This document shows, piece after piece, positions 16,779-28,882 of a stretch of 64,000 nucleotides of DNA (position 1 is its first letter; each line of letters opens with the position of its first letter). The DNA is from Pseudorhodoferax sp. Leaf265. GTDB taxonomy: Bacteria; Pseudomonadota; Gammaproteobacteria; Burkholderiales; Burkholderiaceae_C. Below the pieces are notes generated by a model, which was not told the DNA's origin, did no database searches, and was given only the letters and a program-made list of their open reading frames with translations. Both the position numbers and the translations under genes were made by a program. The stretch spans positions 1 to 64,000 of the forward strand of contig NZ_LMMT01000038.1 of the NCBI RefSeq assembly GCF_001422365.1, read 5' to 3'.

Positions 16779-17984
16779 TCAGCGCAGTTCCTTGGTCTCG
16801 AAGCCGGCCTGGCCCAGTGCCTGCACAAGCTCGTCCAGATGGCTGCGCCCACGCGTCTGCACCACGAGTTCGATGTCCACGTTCTGCGCCGACAGCGCCG
16901 TGAACGCGCGCTGGTGCTCCACCTGGTCGATGTTGGCGCCGCTGTCGGCCACCACGGTGGCGATGCGCGCCAGCGAGCCCGGGTGGTCGGCCGCGCTCAC
17001 GCGCAGCCGGCCGAGCCGGCCCGAGCGCACCATGCCGCGCTCGATGATGGCCGCCAGCAGCATGGGATTGATGTTGCCGCCCGACAGCACCAGGCCCACC
17101 TTCTTGCCACGAAAGCGCTCCGGCTCGCGCAGCAGCGCCGCGAGGCCGGCCGCGCCCGCGCCCTCGACCACGGTCTTCTCGATTTCCAGCAGCATCAGGA
17201 TGGCCTGCTCGATGTCGCCTTCCTGCACCAGCATCAGCGCGTCCACGCTCTCGCGCACGATGGCTTGCGTGATCTGCCCCGGTGAGCCCACCGCAATGCC
17301 CTCGGCGATGGTGCTGTTGCCTTGGACATGCGCCGTGCCCTGCACAGCGTTGACCATGGCCGGAAAGCGCGCGGTCTGCACGCCGACGATCTCGATGCCC
17401 GGCTTCAGCGCGCGCGCCGCCGTGGCGATGCCGGCGATCAGCCCGCCGCCACCGACCGAGACCACCAGCGTTTCCAATGCCGGCACCTGTGCCAGCATCT
17501 CCAGACCCACCGTGCCCTGGCCGGTGACGATGTCCTCGTCGTCATAGGGGTGCACGAAGGCCAGGCCCTGGGCCTTGGCCAATTCCTGTGCATGTGCGCG
17601 CGCCGCGTCCAGCGAATCGCCGTGCAGCACGATCTCGGCGCCGAAGCCGCGCGTGCGCTCCACCTTCACGGCCGGCGTGAAGCGCGGCATCACGATCACC
17701 GCGCGCAGCCCCAGGCGCTGCGCATGGTAGGCCACGCCCTGGGCGTGGTTGCCGGCGCTCATGGCGATCACGCCGTGCTCAGCGCCGCCGGCCTGCACCA
17801 GCCGCACGAGCTTGTTGCAAGCGCCGCGCTCCTTGAACGAGGCCGTGAACTGCAGGTTCTCGAACTTCAGGAAGACCTGGGCGCCCGTGATGTCCGACAG
17901 GGTGCGCGATTCCACGCAGGGTGTCTCCAGCACCTGGCCTTGCAGCCGGGCCGCGGCCTGGCGGATGTCGTCGAGGGTCAGCAT
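16779..17984 (-). CDS. threonine ammonia-lyase
   Basis: PLP enzyme converting L-threonine to 2-oxobutyrate and ammonia (first step toward isoleucine, or threonine catabolism). It has 401 residues. The PLP-binding Lys is in FTASFKERGA (about residue 51) and the glycine-rich phosphate loop is SVGGGGLIAG (about 180). A single short ACT domain follows at about 325-400 (RVSAADHPGSLARIATVVAD), as in the shorter TdcB-like enzymes rather than the long IlvA with two ACT-like domains. I chose ATG 17984 because similarity begins there (MLTLDDIRQA), although the frame is open to 18074. Confidence 0.92.
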   Translation of the reverse strand: MLTLDDIRQAAARLQGQVLETPCVESRTLSDITGAQVFLKFENLQFTASFKERGACNKLVRLVQAGGAEHGVIAMSAGNHAQGVAYHAQRLGLRAVIVMPRFTPAVKVERTRGFGAEIVLHGDSLDAARAHAQELAKAQGLAFVHPYDDEDIVTGQGTVGLEMLAQVPALETLVVSVGGGGLIAGIATAARALKPGIEIVGVQTARFPAMVNAVQGTAHVQGNSTIAEGIAVGSPGQITQAIVRESVDALMLVQEGDIEQAILMLLEIEKTVVEGAGAAGLAALLREPERFRGKKVGLVLSGGNINPMLLAAIIERGMVRSGRLGRLRVSAADHPGSLARIATVVADSGANIDQVEHQRAFTALSAQNVDIELVVQTRGRSHLDELVQALGQAGFETKELR

Positions 17985-18100
17985 GGCCGCATTGTGGGGG
18001 GCAAGGCCGGGTGTCGTCTGCGTTTTTGCGGCCCTGTCTTCCAAAGCCCTGGACCCTGCGTTATCGTGGCTCACTCCTTTGCTCGACTGGAGACCCGTCC

Positions 18101-20413
18101 ATGGTGAAGCGTTCGGCCCGTGATCCGGTGACCGCCCAGGTGATTGCCTCGCCCGGGCTGGAGGCTGCGCCGGTCCTGGACCTGATGTGTTCGCACTTCG
18201 TGCTGACGCTGGTCGCGCGGCAAGGCCCCAAGTTCAACGTGCGGCGCGACCTGAACAGCCTGCTGGCCATGGCCGGCCGCCACCTGGTGTGGCCGCAGCC
18301 CGTGTTGTTGCGCCTGCGCGAGTTCCTGGCCCGCCGCTGCAAGGACAACGAGTTCTGGCGCGGCCACACCGCGCTGTCCACGGCCGAGTTCATGGAGCGC
18401 CATGCGATCTGGCGCGGCCCCTACGAGGAAGGCACGCTGTTCTTCTACCTGGACGAATACGCCAAGGACCAGCCCAAGGACCTGCTGGCCGCGCTCAAGG
18501 TCACCTGCGACTGGCTGACGCGCGCGCTCAAGAAGCAGTCTACGCTGGTCGAGAAGAACATCGATGCGCTGTCGGGTCTGCTGCAGCTCAACCGCGCCGA
18601 GCGCGCGCTGCTGCTGTACGGTACGCTGGCGCGCTACCAGCGCGACCTGCGCACCATCCTCGTGGAGGTCAAGGTCAACAACGCACCGGAGGCCTATGCC
18701 GCGATCGCCGAAGTCGCCGGCGTGAGCGCCACCGAGGTCGGCGAGGCGCTGCGCGCGGGCTCGCGGCTCGAGCGCATCGGCCTGGTGGAGAACTTGATTT
18801 CCGAGCACAACATCACCGACCTGGCCGACCTCATGAAGGTCAGCGAGAAGCTGCCGCCCGTGCTCATGCGCGAGTACCGTGACCAGAGCGAGCTCATGGC
18901 CGTGTTCACGCGGCCGGCCACCAAGAGCGCGCTGGCCATGGGCGACTTCGGCTTCGTGGCCGACGACGCCGAGGTGTTGGTCGCGCTGCTGCGCAACGCG
19001 GTCGCGCGCAAGGAGCCCGGCGTCAACATCCTGCTGTACGGCCCGCCCGGCACCGGCAAGACCGAACTGGCGCGCGTGGTCGCGCAGGCCGCCAACCTCG
19101 ACCTGTTCGAGGTCGAGTACGCCGACCGCGACGGCAACTCGCTCTCGGGCCGCGACCGCTACCGCTCGCTGCAGATCGCCCAGGTGTTCTTGAAGGGAAG
19201 CGTGCAGGCCGCGCTGCTGTTCGACGAGGTGGAGGACGTGTTTCCGCCCATCAGCACCGAGGCTGCGCAGCTCATGGCGCGTGCCGAGCAGATCGCGGCA
19301 CCGCCTAGCGGCTCGGTCAGCGGCAAGGCCTGGGTCAACCAGATTCTGGAGAGCAACACCGTGCCCACGCTGTGGGTCACCAACCGCATCGAGCAGATCG
19401 ACCCAGCCTTCCGCCGCCGCTTCGCCTACCACCTGGAGCTCAAGTCGCCGCCGCCCGGTGCGCGCGAGGGCCTGGTGCGCAAAACGCTTCAAGGCGTGGC
19501 CGTGTCCGATGCCTTCGTCGCCAAGCTGACCGAACGCAAGGGCCTCACGCCCGCGCAGATCCGCACCGCGGTGCGCTTCGCAGGCCTGGCCTGCGCCGAC
19601 GCGGCCGGCACGGAGGAACTCATCGAGCGCCAGCTGCGCAACGCCGACAAGGCCCTGGGGCGTCACAGCGAGGAGCGTGCCGGCATTCCCGCGGCCACCA
19701 CCTACGACCTGGAGATGCTCAACGTCGAGAGCCGCTTCGAGATCGGCCGCATCGTGCAGGCGCTGCAGGCGCGCGGCCATGGCAGCCTGTGCTTCTACGG
19801 CGCGCCCGGCACCGGCAAGACCGCGCTGGCCGAGCACATCGCGCGCGCGCTCGACAAGCCCTTGATCGTCAAGCGCGCGAGCGACCTGATGAGCAAGTTC
19901 GTCGGCGAGACCGAGCAGCAGATGGCCGCCATGTTCCGCGAGGCGGAGGCCGAGAAGGCCGTGCTGCTGCTCGACGAGGCCGACAGCTTCCTGCAGGACC
20001 GGCGCGGCGCGCAGCGCACCTACGAGGTCACCGAGGTCAACGAGATGCTGCAGGGCATGGAGCGGCACCGCGGCGTGTTCGTCTGCACCACCAACCTGAT
20101 GGACCGCATCGACCAGGCGGCGCTGCGGCGTTTCACCTTCAAGATCCGCTTCAAGCCCTTGCTACCGGCGCAGCGCGAGCGCATGTTCGTGGTCGAGGCG
20201 CTGGGCGGCGACGCAGGTCGTCTCGACGAAGGCATGCGTGTGCGCCTGCAGCGGCTGGAGCACCTGTGCCCGGGCGACTTTGCCGCCGTGCGACGCCAGG
20301 TGGACATCCTGGCCACCGAGATGACGCCGGCCGAGTTCCTCGAGCAGCTCGAAGCCGAGCACCGCATCAAGCCCGAGGTGCGCGAGGCGCGCGGCATCGG
20401 CTTCGTGCAGTAG
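18101..20413 (+). CDS. tandem AAA-domain ATPase
   Basis: A 770-residue protein. The first 300 residues are alpha-helical and unrecognised. Then come two AAA modules: Walker A GPPGTGKTELA (about 314-324) with Walker B ALLFDEVEDVF (about 370-380), and GAPGTGKTALA (about 568-578) with VLLLDEADSFL (about 621-631). The second module continues with TYEVTEVNEMLQGMERHRG. The double ring recalls Cdc48/ClpA-type unfoldases, but I know no substrate. ATG 18101 (MVKRSARDPV) is chosen; the upstream open frame belongs to the other strand's gene region. Confidence 0.85.
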   Translation: MVKRSARDPVTAQVIASPGLEAAPVLDLMCSHFVLTLVARQGPKFNVRRDLNSLLAMAGRHLVWPQPVLLRLREFLARRCKDNEFWRGHTALSTAEFMERHAIWRGPYEEGTLFFYLDEYAKDQPKDLLAALKVTCDWLTRALKKQSTLVEKNIDALSGLLQLNRAERALLLYGTLARYQRDLRTILVEVKVNNAPEAYAAIAEVAGVSATEVGEALRAGSRLERIGLVENLISEHNITDLADLMKVSEKLPPVLMREYRDQSELMAVFTRPATKSALAMGDFGFVADDAEVLVALLRNAVARKEPGVNILLYGPPGTGKTELARVVAQAANLDLFEVEYADRDGNSLSGRDRYRSLQIAQVFLKGSVQAALLFDEVEDVFPPISTEAAQLMARAEQIAAPPSGSVSGKAWVNQILESNTVPTLWVTNRIEQIDPAFRRRFAYHLELKSPPPGAREGLVRKTLQGVAVSDAFVAKLTERKGLTPAQIRTAVRFAGLACADAAGTEELIERQLRNADKALGRHSEERAGIPAATTYDLEMLNVESRFEIGRIVQALQARGHGSLCFYGAPGTGKTALAEHIARALDKPLIVKRASDLMSKFVGETEQQMAAMFREAEAEKAVLLLDEADSFLQDRRGAQRTYEVTEVNEMLQGMERHRGVFVCTTNLMDRIDQAALRRFTFKIRFKPLLPAQRERMFVVEALGGDAGRLDEGMRVRLQRLEHLCPGDFAAVRRQVDILATEMTPAEFLEQLEAEHRIKPEVREARGIGFVQ

Positions 20414-20425
20414 CCGCGTGGCCCT

Positions 20426-20836
20426 TCAGAGTAGCGCCAGGGTCTGCGCGTCGGGCTGGCCGCCGTAGTAGCGCGCCAGTAACTCGCCGAACACCGGCTG
20501 CTGCGGCACCGCCGCCTGGAACAGCGTCATGCACGAACGCAGCTTGAGGTCGTCGGGCGAGCCGAAGATGGCGTGCGCGCTGCGGCCCTGCACTGCCAGC
20601 ACGAGGCCGGTGGCCTCCAGCAGCCGCGGCCCCAGCACGGGATGCTCGGCATAGGCCTGCGCCTCCGCCAGCGAGGCCAGGCCGAAACGCCGCGCCATGC
20701 TGCTCCTGCCGAGCGCCACATGCTGCGGAAAGACAAACCACATCCAATGGCTGGTCTTGTGCCCGGCCTGCAACTCGGCGCAGACCTGCGGCCACACCGG
20801 GTCCTGGGCAGCGACGAAGTGGGCGAACTGCTGCAT
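20426..20836 (-). CDS. DUF1810 family protein
   Basis: A 136-residue soluble protein beginning MQQFAHFVAAQDPVWPQV. The conserved features are KTSHWMWFVFPQ near residue 35, RFGLASLAEAQAYAEHPVLG and FGSPDDLKLRSCMTLF. The family has been called calpastatin-like, but its biochemical role is unknown. It follows recQ by 14 bases on the same strand and converges on the AAA ATPase with a 12-base gap. I chose ATG 20836; the longer frame overlaps recQ and has no family similarity. Confidence 0.85.
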   Translation of the reverse strand: MQQFAHFVAAQDPVWPQVCAELQAGHKTSHWMWFVFPQHVALGRSSMARRFGLASLAEAQAYAEHPVLGPRLLEATGLVLAVQGRSAHAIFGSPDDLKLRSCMTLFQAAVPQQPVFGELLARYYGGQPDAQTLALL

Positions 20837-20850
20837 GTCCGGATGGGGCG

Positions 20851-22707
<1,857 letters not shown>

Positions 22708-22726
22708 CGCTTCGCACCACACCTGT

Positions 22727-23146
22727 CTACATCTGCTCCCAGGGCAGTCCATCGAAGCGCCAGCCATTGGTGCGCGAGCGCTGCAGGTTGTTGTCGAGGT
22801 CGCCCTCGAAGCCGTGCAGAACGGCGACCACGTCGGAGAAGCCGGCCGCGTCCAGCACCTGGCCCGCGTCGAGAGACCGCTTGCCGCTGCGGCAGATCAG
22901 CACCACCGTGCGGTGCCGGCTGCCGGCGGCACGTTCGACGGCGGCGACGAAGGCGGCCGGGTCCGGTGCCATGGCCGGGTACTCGTACCAGGGGATGTTC
23001 TGCGCGCCGGGCGGGTGGCCGACGTAAAGGAACTCGATCTCCATGCGCACGTCCACGAACAGCGGCGGGTCGCCAGCGCCTTCGGCGGCATCCTGCGTGC
23101 GTTCCAGCAGCAGGTCCCAGGCCTGCTTGGGAAAGAGTTCTTGCAT
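22727..23146 (-). CDS. single-domain rhodanese-like protein
   Basis: A 139-residue sulfurtransferase domain. The active-site loop CRSGKRS has the catalytic Cys at about residue 96, preceded by [11 protein letters not shown] (CH2A-type motif) and [10 protein letters not shown]. There is no signal peptide, so it is cytoplasmic. It lies 11 bases after recD and 19 before recQ, in the same direction, and is probably co-transcribed with the recombination genes; a link to DNA repair is not established. ATG 23146 is the first start beyond recD. Confidence 0.9.
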   Translation of the reverse strand: MQELFPKQAWDLLLERTQDAAEGAGDPPLFVDVRMEIEFLYVGHPPGAQNIPWYEYPAMAPDPAAFVAAVERAAGSRHRTVVLICRSGKRSLDAGQVLDAAGFSDVVAVLHGFEGDLDNNLQRSRTNGWRFDGLPWEQM

Positions 23147-23157
23147 GGGGGCGATTG

Positions 23158-25197
23158 TCACCCGGCCATCAGGCCGCTGGCGCGCAGCACGCGCCGTCCG
23201 ATCGCCTCCGCCAGCACCGGGCCCTGGGCGCGCGCGCCACCGACCAGCGTGAACCAGCGCTTGGCGCGCGTGATGCCGGTGTAGACCAGCTCGCGCGTGA
23301 GCACCGGGTTGCCCTGGTCCGGCAGCACCAGCGCGGCGTGCTCGAACTCCGAGCCCTGCGACTTGTGCACCGTCATCGCGAACACGGTCTCCACGGCCTG
23401 CAGCCGGGCCGGCAGCACCCAGCGCACGGCCCCGCTGCCGTCGCCGGCCGGGAAGGCCACGCGGCGCACGGGCGGCGCGCCCGGCTCGGACGCGGGCAGG
23501 TCCAGCGTGAGGCCCACGTCGCCGTTCATGAGCGACAGGCCGTAGTCGTTGCGCGTGACGAGCACGGGCCGGCCCGCGAACCAGCCCTGCGTGCCCTGCA
23601 ACAGGCCGGCTTCGCGCAGCAGTTCGGCCACCGTCGCATTGAGGCCGGTCACGCCCCAGGGGCCTTCGCGCAGTGCGCAAAGCAGCTGGAAGCGCCCCAG
23701 GGCCTGCAGCAGGTCGCCGGCCCAGGCATCCCAGGCCGCGGGCCCGGCGTTGTCGGCCGGGCGCGTGGTGTGCATGCGGCGCAGGTAGTGCGCATGGCCG
23801 AAGGGCGCGGCGCGCTCGGCCAGCACCAGCGCGCGCAGCTTGGCATCCTGCGCGAGCAGGGCGGGCGGCTGGGCCAGACGGCAGCTGCGCAGGTCGTCCA
23901 GCCCGGCGCGCCACAGGGCCTGGGCGGCCCGGCCGTCGCCGGCGTTGACGGCCTGGGCCAGCTGGCCGATGCCGCTGTCGGCCGTGAAGCGGTGGCTCAC
24001 GCGCAGCATGGCGATGGCCTGGTCCAGCGGCTGGCCGGCGGCGTCCTGCAGCGCGGGCGGCGGCTGCTGGCCTGCTGCTTCCTGCAGCCACTGCGCGGTG
24101 TCGGCGTCGTAATGGCCTTCCTGCGCGCGGCTGCACAGCTCGCCGAGCACGGCACCGGCCTCGACCGAGGCCAGCTGGTCCTTGTCGCCCAGCAGCACCA
24201 GCCGGGCGCTGGAAGGCAGCGCCTGCAGCAGCCGGGCCATCATCTCCAGGTCGACCATGGAGGCCTCGTCGACCACGAGCACGTCCAGCGCCAGCGGGTT
24301 GCCCGCGTGGTGGCGGAAGTGCCGGCTCTCGGGCTGGCTGCCCAGCAGCCGGTGCAAGGTGGTGGCGGCGCTGGGCACGTGCGGACGCAGCGCCTCGCCG
24401 TGTGGTAGCGCGCCCCAGGGCAGGCGGTCCAGCGCGCCGCGGATGGATTCGGCCAGCCGGGCTGCGGCCTTGCCCGTGGGCGCGGCCAGGCGGATGCGCA
24501 GCGGCTCCCCGCCGCCCTGCAGCGCCATGGACTGCAGCAGCGCGAGCAGGCGCACGACGGTGGTGGTCTTGCCCGTGCCGGGGCCGCCCGTGACGATGGC
24601 GAAGCGCTGGCGCAGGGCCAGCGCGCAGGCCAGCTTCTGCCAGTCCGGGGCGGGTGCGGTGAACAGCGCATCGAACACGGGGCGGATCTGCGCGGCCGGC
24701 GCCACGGGCTCGGGCGCCAGCCGCGCGCTGACCAGCGCACGCACCTCGCGCTCGTGCTGCCAGTAGCGGCGCAGGTACAGGCGCGGGCCCTGCAGCACCA
24801 GCGGCGCGTTGCCGGAGCCGGCCTCGCAGAGCCGGCTGGCGCGCAGCGCGGCGCACCAGTCGCCCAGCCGCAGCGCCTGCAGCCACTGGCTGGGCGTGCG
24901 CGCGAGCGGTGCGTCAGGCGCATGGGCCGGCGGCAGCGAGAGGCTGGCCGGGCTGTCGGCCAGCGCGGCCTGCAGGTCCAGGCAGACATGGCCTCGGCCC
25001 AGCTGGTGACTGGCCAGCGCGGCTGCCAGCAGCAGCGGGGCGCCGGCGGCAGGGTCGAGTTCGTGCAGGAACAGCGCGAAGCTGCGGTCCAGCTCGCGCA
25101 GCCAGCCGTGCTCCACCCATTCGCCGAGGTCGGCCAGCAGCGTGCCGCAGTCGTCCAGCGGCGGGGCCGGGGCGTCGAACAAATCAGGCTGGTTCAT
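23158..25197 (-). CDS. recD: exodeoxyribonuclease V alpha subunit
   Basis: 5'-3' helicase motor of RecBCD, which resects double-strand breaks up to Chi. It has 679 residues. Walker A is [16 protein letters not shown] (about residues 206-221), motif II VLVVDEASMVDLEMM, and near the C-terminus FAMTVHKSQGSEFEHAALVLP with TGITRAKRW. The gene overlaps recB by 14 bases, so translation is coupled. The protein is somewhat longer than E. coli RecD (608), with insertions before motif IV. Confidence 0.95.
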   Translation of the reverse strand: MNQPDLFDAPAPPLDDCGTLLADLGEWVEHGWLRELDRSFALFLHELDPAAGAPLLLAAALASHQLGRGHVCLDLQAALADSPASLSLPPAHAPDAPLARTPSQWLQALRLGDWCAALRASRLCEAGSGNAPLVLQGPRLYLRRYWQHEREVRALVSARLAPEPVAPAAQIRPVFDALFTAPAPDWQKLACALALRQRFAIVTGGPGTGKTTTVVRLLALLQSMALQGGGEPLRIRLAAPTGKAAARLAESIRGALDRLPWGALPHGEALRPHVPSAATTLHRLLGSQPESRHFRHHAGNPLALDVLVVDEASMVDLEMMARLLQALPSSARLVLLGDKDQLASVEAGAVLGELCSRAQEGHYDADTAQWLQEAAGQQPPPALQDAAGQPLDQAIAMLRVSHRFTADSGIGQLAQAVNAGDGRAAQALWRAGLDDLRSCRLAQPPALLAQDAKLRALVLAERAAPFGHAHYLRRMHTTRPADNAGPAAWDAWAGDLLQALGRFQLLCALREGPWGVTGLNATVAELLREAGLLQGTQGWFAGRPVLVTRNDYGLSLMNGDVGLTLDLPASEPGAPPVRRVAFPAGDGSGAVRWVLPARLQAVETVFAMTVHKSQGSEFEHAALVLPDQGNPVLTRELVYTGITRAKRWFTLVGGARAQGPVLAEAIGRRVLRASGLMAG

Positions 25198-28100
25198 GGC
25201 GGAACAAGGTGTCCAGGGCCTCGATCAAGGCCCGCGGCGGCTTCGTCGCGAACACGCCCTGCGTGTCGGCCTCGGCGCCGCGCAGGAACAGGTACAGCGC
25301 GCCGCCCACATGGCGGTCGTAGTCGTAGTCGGGTAGCCGCGCGGCCAGCAGCCGGTGCAGCGCGAACACGTAGAGCAGGTATTGCACGTCGTAGCGGTGC
25401 GCCAGCAGGGCCTGCTGCATGGCGGCGGCGTCGTAGGCGCGCGCGTCGGGGCCGAGCCAGTTCGACTTGTAGTCGGCCACCCAGTAGCGGCCCTCGTGCT
25501 CGAACACCAGGTCCATGAAGCCCTTGAGCATGCCGGCCAGCCGCGTGCCGGCCAGGGCCGGGCGCGGCGCGGCGTCGAAGGTGTGGGCCGTGACCAACGC
25601 GTCGATGGCGCGCGTGTCGGCCCGGTGGATGGGAAACCAGAACTCCAGTTCGGTCTGGTACTGGGCCAGGCCGTCCAGCGCCGCGGGCGTCGCGTGGCCG
25701 GGCAGCACGAGCGGCAGCTGCAGCCAGCGCAACACCCAGTCGCACAGGGGAGCGATCCAGGCCTCCCAGCCGCGCACGGCACAGCGGCGCGCAACGAGGT
25801 CGCGCAGCGCCTGCGGCTGCGCCACGACCTTGGCGAAGCCCTGCAGTGCGCACCATTCCAAGAGGCCGTGCAGGAAGCTGCCGGGCTCGGCGCCGCGCGG
25901 AAAGGCGTGCCAGCTGCCGGCTGCCGGCGCGCGCGGGCTTTCCGGCTCGTCGGCGGGCTCGGCCTCTTCCAGCGCCTGGTCCTGGCGCGCGTCCTCGGGC
26001 TCGGCCGTCATGGTGCCGAGCTGCTGTACCAGCGCCGAGTAGCTCGCGATCCACCAGGGCGCATGGCCCAGGCGCTGCGGCTGGCGCGCCGGCCCCACGG
26101 GCGGTGGCGCAGCGGCCTGCCAGGTCGCGTCGTCGGGCGTGGGCGCTGCTTCCAGCGCAATGTCGGCGCAGCCCGCGGCCAGGGCCTGCAGCTGGGCGCG
26201 GTAGCTGGCCAGGTCGTCGATGGGGGCGCCGCCCGAGAGCACATGGCCCAGCGCGCTGCGGTGCAGCTGGGGCTTGCCGGCATTGCCGGGGGCCAGCGGC
26301 GCCAGGCCCAGCCACAGGCCGTGTCGCGCGCGCGTGAGCGCCACGTACAGCAGGCGCAGGTCCTCGGCCAGCCGCTCTTCCTCGGCCAGGGCCCGGGCCT
26401 GGGAGTACTGGCCGTCCAGTTCGAGCACGCGCGCGTCGGCCGCGGTGTCGTGAAAGCCCAGCGTCTCCTGCTTGCCGCTGCGCGTTTCGCGCCAGGCACT
26501 GATGAAGGGCAGCAGCACCAGCGGGTACTCCAGGCCCTTGGATTTGTGGATGGTGACGACCTTGATCAGCGCGGCATCGCTCTCCAGCCGCAGGATGTCT
26601 TCCTCGCCCTCGGGGCTGGCCAGGCGCTCGGCCAGCGCGCGCAGCAACGCATGCTCGCCGTCGAGTTCCACGGCGCGGCGCTGCAGCCATTCCGCGAGGT
26701 GCAGCACGTTGGTGAGACGGCGTTCGCCGCCCGGCTCGGCGAGCCAGCGCGCGGGCAGGCCGAAGTCGTGCAGCAGCTGGTGCAGCATGGGCAGCACGCC
26801 GTGGCGCTGCCACAGCTCGCGCAGCGCGCGAAAGCGCAGCGCCAGCGCTTCCCAGGCCAGCTCGTCCTCGCGCAGGCGGGCCAGTTCGGCCAGCGGCATG
26901 TCCAGGGTGCGCGTGGCCAGGGCGCTGCGCAGCAGTGCTTCATCGGCCGGTGCCGCGCAGGCGCGCAACCAGTGCAGCAGGTCCTGCGCCTCGGGCGTGG
27001 CGAACACCGAGGCGCGGTCGGACAGGTAGACGCTGCGCAGCCCGCGCGCCGCGAGCGCCGCGCGCACGGCATCGGCCTCGCTGCCGCTGCGCACCAGCAC
27101 GGCGATGTCGGCCGGGCGCAGCGGCTGCAGCCGGTCGCCGTGGACAAAGCCGGTGCGGCCCGCATCGGCGCCGCGCAGCCAGTGCACGACGGCGCTGGCG
27201 CTGGTCTCGGCCATGCGCCGGCGGTATTCGGCGCTGCCCACGCGCGGCTTGTCGGCGTCCGCGGGCGGCTCCAGCGACCACAGCGTCAGCGCGGCGGCCG
27301 GCGCGCCGTCGATCTGCAGCCATTCGGGCCGGCCCTTGGCCTGCACGGGCACGAAGGGCACCGGGTTGTCGCCTTCCTGCGCAAAGCGGAAGGCCGCGCG
27401 CGGCTGCTGCTCAGCGTGCAGGAACACGTGGTTGACGGCGCGCACCACGGCCGCGGTGGAGCGGAAGTTGGTGTCCAGCGCGTAGAGGGCGTCGCCGACA
27501 TCGCGGCGCGCACGCAGGTAGGTGCGGATGTCGGCACCGCGAAAACCGTAGATGGCCTGCTTGGGGTCGCCGATCATGACCAGGCCCCTGTCGCGGTCGG
27601 CGCGTTCGCCGCTCTCCACGGCGTAGATGCGCCGGAAGATGCGGTACTGCACGGGGTCGGTGTCCTGGAATTCGTCGATCAGCGCGAGCGGGAACTGCGC
27701 GCGGATGCGCGCGGCCAGCGCCGCGCCGCCGTCGCCGTGCAGCGCGCCGTCCAGCTGCTGCAGCAGGTCGTCGAAGCCGAGCTCGGCCCGGCGCAGCTTC
27801 TCGGCGGCCAGGGCCGCGCGCAGCGCGTGGGCGGCCTGCGCGGCGAGGCGGGCGCGCAGTTCGTCGATGGCGATGCCTTCGCTGGCCTCCAGCCACGCGT
27901 CGATGGCGTGCAGCGCGGGATGCTCGGGCAGCTGCTGGTTCTTCTTGAGCCGGGCGCCGGCCAAACCGAACAGCGCGATGTTCCTGGGCGCGGGCGCGCC
28001 CTGGCTCCAGTCGGCCAGGGCTTGCAGCCAGCCGGCGAAGACGGCCTCGTCGTCCTTGTTGCGGTAGCTGGTGCCGCTCAGGTGGGGGCGGGCGGTGTGC

Positions 28101-28882
28101 CACAGGCGTTCGAGGTCTTCGCGCGCGGCGGCCCAGGCGGCGCGCGCCGTCTGTTCCAGCGCATCGGCGCGCTGGCGTGCTGCGCCCGCGGCGTGCAGCG
28201 CGGCCAGGGCATCGTCGGACTCGGGCAGCGCGCTGCCCTGCAATTGCAGCAGCGCATCCTCGCGGCGCAGCAGCGGGTCCACGGCCCTCCAGAGCGCCTC
28301 GGGGTTGGCGAAGCACTGCAGCAGCATCTGCGCGGCCGGCGCCGCGAGCGGGTAGTAGTTTCTGCGCCAGTGGTCCTGCAGCACGCGCTGCTGCAGCGCG
28401 GCGAGATCGGTCTGCAGGGTCTGGCGGAACAGGCTGCCGCTGTCGAAGGCGTGCTCGCGCAGCATGCGCCAGGCCCAGCCGTGGATGGTGGCCACGGCGG
28501 CCTCGTCCATCCACTGTGCGGCCACGCGCAAGCGGTGCGCACAGGCCGGCCATTGCGCGGGCGGGAAGTCGGCGCGCAGCGCGTCCAGCACGTCGCCGGG
28601 CGCGGGTTCGGCCTCGCCCGCGAACACGCGCGCGGCCTCGTCCAGCCGTGCGCGGATGCGCTCGCGCAGCTCCTGCGTGGCGGCTTCGGTGAAGGTCACG
28701 ACCAGGATCTCGGGTGGCGTCAGCGCGCGCGCGAACGCCGTCCCGTCCGCGCCATGGCCCAGCACCAGGCGCAGGTACAGCAGCGCGATGGTGTAGGTCT
28801 TGCCGGTGCCGGCGCTGGCCTCGATCAGGCGCTGGCCGTGCAGCGGGAAATGCAGCGGATCGAGAGGAAGGACGCCGCTCAT
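25184..28882 (-). CDS. recB: exodeoxyribonuclease V beta subunit
   Basis: 3'-5' helicase and nuclease subunit of RecBCD, 1232 residues (E. coli 1180). Walker A is ASAGTGKTYTIA (residues 20-31), motif II ALIDEFQDTDPVQYRIFR, motif V VVTIHKSKGLEYPLVLLP, and the nuclease active site VADYKSNWLG sits near residue 1145. ATG 28882 overlaps the recC stop by four bases (ATGA). All motifs expected for an active enzyme are visible. Confidence 0.96.
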   Translation of the reverse strand: MSGVLPLDPLHFPLHGQRLIEASAGTGKTYTIALLYLRLVLGHGADGTAFARALTPPEILVVTFTEAATQELRERIRARLDEAARVFAGEAEPAPGDVLDALRADFPPAQWPACAHRLRVAAQWMDEAAVATIHGWAWRMLREHAFDSGSLFRQTLQTDLAALQQRVLQDHWRRNYYPLAAPAAQMLLQCFANPEALWRAVDPLLRREDALLQLQGSALPESDDALAALHAAGAARQRADALEQTARAAWAAAREDLERLWHTARPHLSGTSYRNKDDEAVFAGWLQALADWSQGAPAPRNIALFGLAGARLKKNQQLPEHPALHAIDAWLEASEGIAIDELRARLAAQAAHALRAALAAEKLRRAELGFDDLLQQLDGALHGDGGAALAARIRAQFPLALIDEFQDTDPVQYRIFRRIYAVESGERADRDRGLVMIGDPKQAIYGFRGADIRTYLRARRDVGDALYALDTNFRSTAAVVRAVNHVFLHAEQQPRAAFRFAQEGDNPVPFVPVQAKGRPEWLQIDGAPAAALTLWSLEPPADADKPRVGSAEYRRRMAETSASAVVHWLRGADAGRTGFVHGDRLQPLRPADIAVLVRSGSEADAVRAALAARGLRSVYLSDRASVFATPEAQDLLHWLRACAAPADEALLRSALATRTLDMPLAELARLREDELAWEALALRFRALRELWQRHGVLPMLHQLLHDFGLPARWLAEPGGERRLTNVLHLAEWLQRRAVELDGEHALLRALAERLASPEGEEDILRLESDAALIKVVTIHKSKGLEYPLVLLPFISAWRETRSGKQETLGFHDTAADARVLELDGQYSQARALAEEERLAEDLRLLYVALTRARHGLWLGLAPLAPGNAGKPQLHRSALGHVLSGGAPIDDLASYRAQLQALAAGCADIALEAAPTPDDATWQAAAPPPVGPARQPQRLGHAPWWIASYSALVQQLGTMTAEPEDARQDQALEEAEPADEPESPRAPAAGSWHAFPRGAEPGSFLHGLLEWCALQGFAKVVAQPQALRDLVARRCAVRGWEAWIAPLCDWVLRWLQLPLVLPGHATPAALDGLAQYQTELEFWFPIHRADTRAIDALVTAHTFDAAPRPALAGTRLAGMLKGFMDLVFEHEGRYWVADYKSNWLGPDARAYDAAAMQQALLAHRYDVQYLLYVFALHRLLAARLPDYDYDRHVGGALYLFLRGAEADTQGVFATKPPRALIEALDTLFRHEPA

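Noticed and set aside
18071-20068. 665-residue minus-strand frame opposite the AAA ATPase
   Set aside because: Low-complexity shadow; both Walker sets lie on the plus strand.
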